DNA from: Phenylobacterium sp.
Lineage (GTDB): Bacteria; Pseudomonadota; Alphaproteobacteria; Caulobacterales; Caulobacteraceae
Assembly (NCBI RefSeq): GCF_030693805.1
Contig: NZ_JAUXZW010000115.1
Span: forward strand, 1-54,203
Reading direction: 5' to 3'
DNA length: 54,203 bases
In this document: piece after piece, positions 51,677 through 54,203 of the stretch
Layout of the letters: the number at the start of each line of letters is the position of its first letter
Position numbering within the stretch: position 1 is the stretch's first letter
Program-made: the position numbers and the translations under genes
The notes under the pieces: model-generated
The model's input: only the letters and a program-made list of their open reading frames with translations
What the model was told of the DNA's origin: nothing
Databases searched by the model: none

Positions 51677-52450
51677 ATGACCGCCGCCCTGGTCCTCGTC
51701 GAACGCCCCCGTGACGGGCTCGCCGTCGTCACCCTGAACCGCCCCGAGGCGATGAATGCGCTCTCGACGGCCCTGCGCCGCGAGATCGTGGCGGCGTTCC
51801 AGGCTTTGTGCGCCGATCCGACGGCTCGCGTGGTGGTGCTCACCGGTGCGGGCAGGGGTTTCTGCGCCGGGCTCGACCTGCGCGAGATCGGGGCCGACTC
51901 GAGCAAGGTGGTGTCGGAGGCCGCCGACGACCCGGTGGCCGCCGTGCTGGCTTTCACCGGCCCGGTGATCGGGGCGATCAACGGCGTGGCGATCACCGGC
52001 GGCCTGGAGCTGGCCCTGGCCTGCGATGTGCGCATCGCCAGCGAGACCGCGCGTTTCGCCGACACCCACGGCCGCGTGGGGGTGATGCCGGGCTGGGGCC
52101 TGTCGCAGAAGCTGAGCCGGATGATCGGCCTGCCGCGCGCCAAGGAGATGGCGTTCACCGGCAACTTCGTACCGGCCGTCAAGGCCGAGGCCTGGGGCCT
52201 GGTGAACCGGGTGGTCTCAGGCGAAGAGCTGAGGAGCGAGGCGCTGGCCCTGGCCGACGACATGCTGTCGCTCGATCCGGCGATGCTGCCGAAATACAAG
52301 GCGCTGATCGACGACGGCTACGCCCTGCCGTTCGGCGAGGCCCTGGCGCTGGAGGCGGCCCGCGCCGACGAACACAACAACGCCCTGTCGTCCGGCGACC
52401 TGGGAGCGCGGCGCGAAGCGGTGGTGGCCCGCGGACGCGTCCAATCCTGA
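51677..52450 (+). CDS. Enoyl-CoA hydratase/isomerase (crotonase) family protein, 257 aa
   Basis: An acyl-CoA-binding crotonase-fold enzyme. The CoA/oxyanion segment is GRGFCAGLDLREIG, and INGVAITGGLELALACDV carries Glu111, matching the first catalytic Glu of rat hydratase. The second catalytic Glu position falls in FADTHGRVGVMPGWG and is His131 by my alignment, so normal hydration may not be its reaction. This FADTH variant recurs in bacterial enoyl-CoA hydratase annotations. AGGAG lies 9 bases before the ATG. It converges on purK, with 7 bases between them. Confidence 0.9.
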   Translation: MTAALVLVERPRDGLAVVTLNRPEAMNALSTALRREIVAAFQALCADPTARVVVLTGAGRGFCAGLDLREIGADSSKVVSEAADDPVAAVLAFTGPVIGAINGVAITGGLELALACDVRIASETARFADTHGRVGVMPGWGLSQKLSRMIGLPRAKEMAFTGNFVPAVKAEAWGLVNRVVSGEELRSEALALADDMLSLDPAMLPKYKALIDDGYALPFGEALALEAARADEHNNALSSGDLGARREAVVARGRVQS

Positions 52451-52457
52451 AGGTGAT

Positions 52458-53540
52458 TCAGGCGAGGGGCTTGACCCGGTTGACGTGGCCCATCTTGCGC
52501 CCCGCCTTGGCTTCCCGCTTGCCGTAGAGGTGGATGCGGGTCTCGGGCTCGCCCGCGAACCGCGCCCAGCCGTTGGCCTCCTCGCCCAGCAGGTTCAGCA
52601 TCTCCACCTGCGCCACCGCGCGCGTGGGCCCGAGCGGCCAGCCGGCCACGGCGCGTACGTGCTGCTCGAACTGGTCGACCTCGCAACCGTCCTGGGTCCA
52701 ATGGCCGGTGTTGTGGACGCGGGGCGCGATCTCGTTGACCAGCAGTTCGCCGTCCTTCAGATCGAACAGCTCGACCCCCAGCACGCCGACGTAGTCGAGG
52801 CCGGTGAGGATCTGGACGGCGATGCGCTCGGCCTTGGCGCGGGTGGCGGCGGTGGCGCGGGCCGGCGCGATCGTGCGGCGCAGCACGCCGTGCTCATGAT
52901 GGTTCTCGCCCAGCGGATAGGTGGCGATCGCGCCGTCGCGGCCCCGCGCGGCGATGATCGACAGCTCGCGCACGAAGTCGGCCGGCGCCTCCAGGATCAC
53001 TGGCCGCGCGCCCAGTTCGGCGAACACGCGGGCGGCGTCGGCGGCGTGCTCCACCCAGCGCTGGCCCTTGCCGTCGTAGCCGTCTCGGCGGGTCTTCATC
53101 AGCACCGGCGCGCCCAGGCGGGCGACGCCCTCGCTCGCTTCCTCGGCGCTGTCGGCGGCGGCGAAGGCGACGGTGCGCACGCCCGCGGCGTTGAGGAAGG
53201 TCTTCTCGTCGACGCGGTCCTGGGCCACGGCCAGCGCCTTGGGGCCGGGAGCCACGGCGACGCCCAGCGCGATCAGGCTTTCCACCGACGCGGCGGGCAC
53301 GTTCTCGAACTCGAAGGTGACCACCTGGGCGAGGCCGGCCAGGGTGCGCAGCGCCTCGGCGTCGTCGTAGGCGGCGGTGATCAGGTGGGCGGCGACCCGG
53401 CCGGCCGGCGCGTCGGGATCGGGATCGAGGATCGCCACGTCGAAGCCCAGCCTGCCGGCGGCCAACGCCAGCATGCGGCCGAGCTGGCCCCCGCCGAGGA
53501 TCCCCAGAACGGCGCCGGGGGCGAGAGGTTCGAACGCCAT
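52458..53540 (-). CDS. purK: N5-carboxyaminoimidazole ribonucleotide synthase
   Basis: An ATP-grasp enzyme that joins bicarbonate to AIR, giving N5-CAIR for PurE. The N-terminal motif GAVLGILGGGQLGRMLALAA lies at residues 8-27, and the FEFENVPA segment at about residues 76-83. The ATP-grasp region has APVLMKTRRDGYDGKGQRWV and VNEIAPRVHNTGHWTQDGC. Length 360 is normal. It starts 5 bases after purE ends, so purE-purK form one operon, as in most bacteria. Confidence 0.95.
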   Translation of the reverse strand: MAFEPLAPGAVLGILGGGQLGRMLALAAGRLGFDVAILDPDPDAPAGRVAAHLITAAYDDAEALRTLAGLAQVVTFEFENVPAASVESLIALGVAVAPGPKALAVAQDRVDEKTFLNAAGVRTVAFAAADSAEEASEGVARLGAPVLMKTRRDGYDGKGQRWVEHAADAARVFAELGARPVILEAPADFVRELSIIAARGRDGAIATYPLGENHHEHGVLRRTIAPARATAATRAKAERIAVQILTGLDYVGVLGVELFDLKDGELLVNEIAPRVHNTGHWTQDGCEVDQFEQHVRAVAGWPLGPTRAVAQVEMLNLLGEEANGWARFAGEPETRIHLYGKREAKAGRKMGHVNRVKPLA

Positions 53541-53545
53541 GCGGC

Positions 53546-54052
53546 TCAGGCGTCTTCGACGGTGTGGGACACGGCCGCGGTCTGGCGGCGACGCAGTTCG
53601 ACCAGCCGCTCGCTGAGCGCCGGGTCCGACAGCGCCAGGATCTGGGCCGCCAGCAGGCCCGCGTTGCGTGCGCCGGCCTCGCCGATCGCCAGGGCGCCGA
53701 CCGGCACGCCGCCGGGCATCTGGACGATCGACAACAGGCTGTCCATGCCCTTGAGCGCCTTGCTCTCGATGGGCACGCCTAGCACAGGAAGCTCGGTCAG
53801 GGAGGCGGTCATGCCGGGCAGGTGCGCGGCGCCTCCGGCCCCGGCGATGATCACCTTCACGCCTCGCGCCTTGGCGGTGGTGGCGAACTCGTACATCCGC
53901 TGCGGCGTGCGGTGGGCGGACACCACCCTGGCGTCATAGGCGACGCCCAGGCTGTCCAGGGATTCCGCCGCCGCACGCATCGTCGGCCAGTCGGACCGGC
54001 TGCCCATGATGATCGCGACCGGCGCGGCCCGATCGGGGATGGTCTCGCCCAT
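53546..54052 (-). CDS. purE: 5-(carboxyamino)imidazole ribonucleotide mutase
   Basis: A class I PurE that converts N5-CAIR to CAIR. The family signatures are [14 protein letters not shown] at the N-terminus, [17 protein letters not shown] with the catalytic His, and [17 protein letters not shown]. Length 168 fits class I (used with PurK). A -35/-10 pair lies about 30-60 bases upstream on the minus strand. It is divergent from a gene that starts at 54159. Confidence 0.96.
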   Translation of the reverse strand: MGETIPDRAAPVAIIMGSRSDWPTMRAAAESLDSLGVAYDARVVSAHRTPQRMYEFATTAKARGVKVIIAGAGGAAHLPGMTASLTELPVLGVPIESKALKGMDSLLSIVQMPGGVPVGALAIGEAGARNAGLLAAQILALSDPALSERLVELRRRQTAAVSHTVEDA

Positions 54053-54083
54053 CTAAACTACGCCCCTGCGACGAAAGGCGCGG

Positions 54084-54111
54084 AGTATAGGGCGGGGCTT
54101 TGCGCCCGCAA
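54084..54111 (-). promoter_or_regulatory. Candidate promoter of purE-purK
   Basis: On the minus strand, TTGCGG (54111-54106), a 16-base spacer and TATACT (54089-54084) form a sigma-70-like promoter. The predicted start near 54077 gives a 25-base leader before the purE ATG. Confidence 0.5.
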
Positions 54112-54158
54112 CCAGGACCGCTAAGATTCCCGAGGTCCTTAAAACCAAGGCTGATTCC

Positions 54159-54203
54159 ATGCGGATCACCGGCGCACGAACCGATCCCTATGCGGCGGGC
54201 GCA
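54159..54203 (+). CDS. Start of an unidentified gene (15 codons, runs off the window)
   Basis: ATG at 54159 is preceded by AAGG with 8-base spacing. The frame stays open to the last base, encoding MRITGARTDPYAAGA. It is too short to identify; the Gly/Ala/Arg/Thr-rich lead has no signal peptide. Its divergence from purE supports a real gene start. Confidence 0.5.
   Translation, partial: MRITGARTDPYAAGA

Noticed and set aside
1-54203. Search for CRISPR repeats, insertion sequences, integrase genes, tRNA genes and phage or defence systems
   Set aside because: No regularly spaced repeats, transposase motifs, cloverleaf with a T-loop, or defence-gene domains were seen; all large frames fit metabolic, envelope or regulatory families.

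Overview
The window reads as a chromosomal piece of a high-GC alphaproteobacterium of the Caulobacteraceae (Caulobacter or Phenylobacterium type). The evidence is the strong G/C preference at third codon positions, the order phoR-pstC-pstA-pstB-phoU-phoB without pstS that is known from Caulobacter, a DUF4170-CysQ-PmbA neighbourhood, a bluetail-type surface protein end, and candidate promoters of the form TTGAC/TTGCG plus GCTTAG. I see no tRNA, rRNA, CRISPR array, insertion sequence or integrase. Coding density is very high, and many neighbouring genes overlap by 4 nt (ATGA or GTGA).

Bases 1-17.9k form a cell-surface polysaccharide and glycosylation region. It opens with the last 94 residues of a secreted surface protein and a strong terminator. 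Then come a GT4 glycosyltransferase, a convergent pair (M23 peptidase lipoprotein and PAPS sulfotransferase), and a plus-strand operon. That operon contains rfbF, rfbG, a sugar C-methyltransferase, a 3,5-epimerase, an FkbM methyltransferase, an SDR and a hexapeptide acyltransferase. The first four plus the SDR are the expected enzymes for a CDP-linked 6-deoxy C-methyl branched sugar. A GGDEF protein with a broken I-site follows. After it, on the minus strand, lie two tandem GT41 (O-GlcNAc transferase-like) proteins with TPRs, a WecG/TagA transferase and a SemiSWEET-like protein.

Bases 17.9-27.4k are inorganic anion uptake and phosphate control. A sulfate-binding protein (Sbp family) and an OprO/P-type porin diverge from the phoR-pstCAB-phoU-phoB operon. 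A plausible Pho box lies between them.

Bases 27.4-35.9k hold purD, an APH-fold phosphotransferase and a lipid A/Kdo export-assembly operon on the minus strand: msbA, a DUF374 acyltransferase, a CDF zinc transporter, waaA and lpxK. The CDF gene is an unexpected member that is coupled to waaA by a GTGA overlap.

Bases 35.9-45.3k are housekeeping: a GreA-family factor, a DUF3606 protein, a tyrosine phosphatase, small proteins, DUF4170, cysQ, pmbA, MAPEG, ubiD, YjbR, VOC, a lipoprotein, an ETF-beta methyltransferase homologue and ubiA.

Bases 45.3-54.2k contain rsgA, preceded by a good promoter and a 17-codon ORF with an ideal ribosome binding site. Next is an ABC exporter gene broken by one apparent missing base near 47,069. 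A methyltransferase, an AlkX/YcaQ-type glycosylase, an aldo/keto reductase, a crotonase and purE-purK follow. The window ends with the first 15 codons of a further gene. No intergenic stretch reaches 300 bases.
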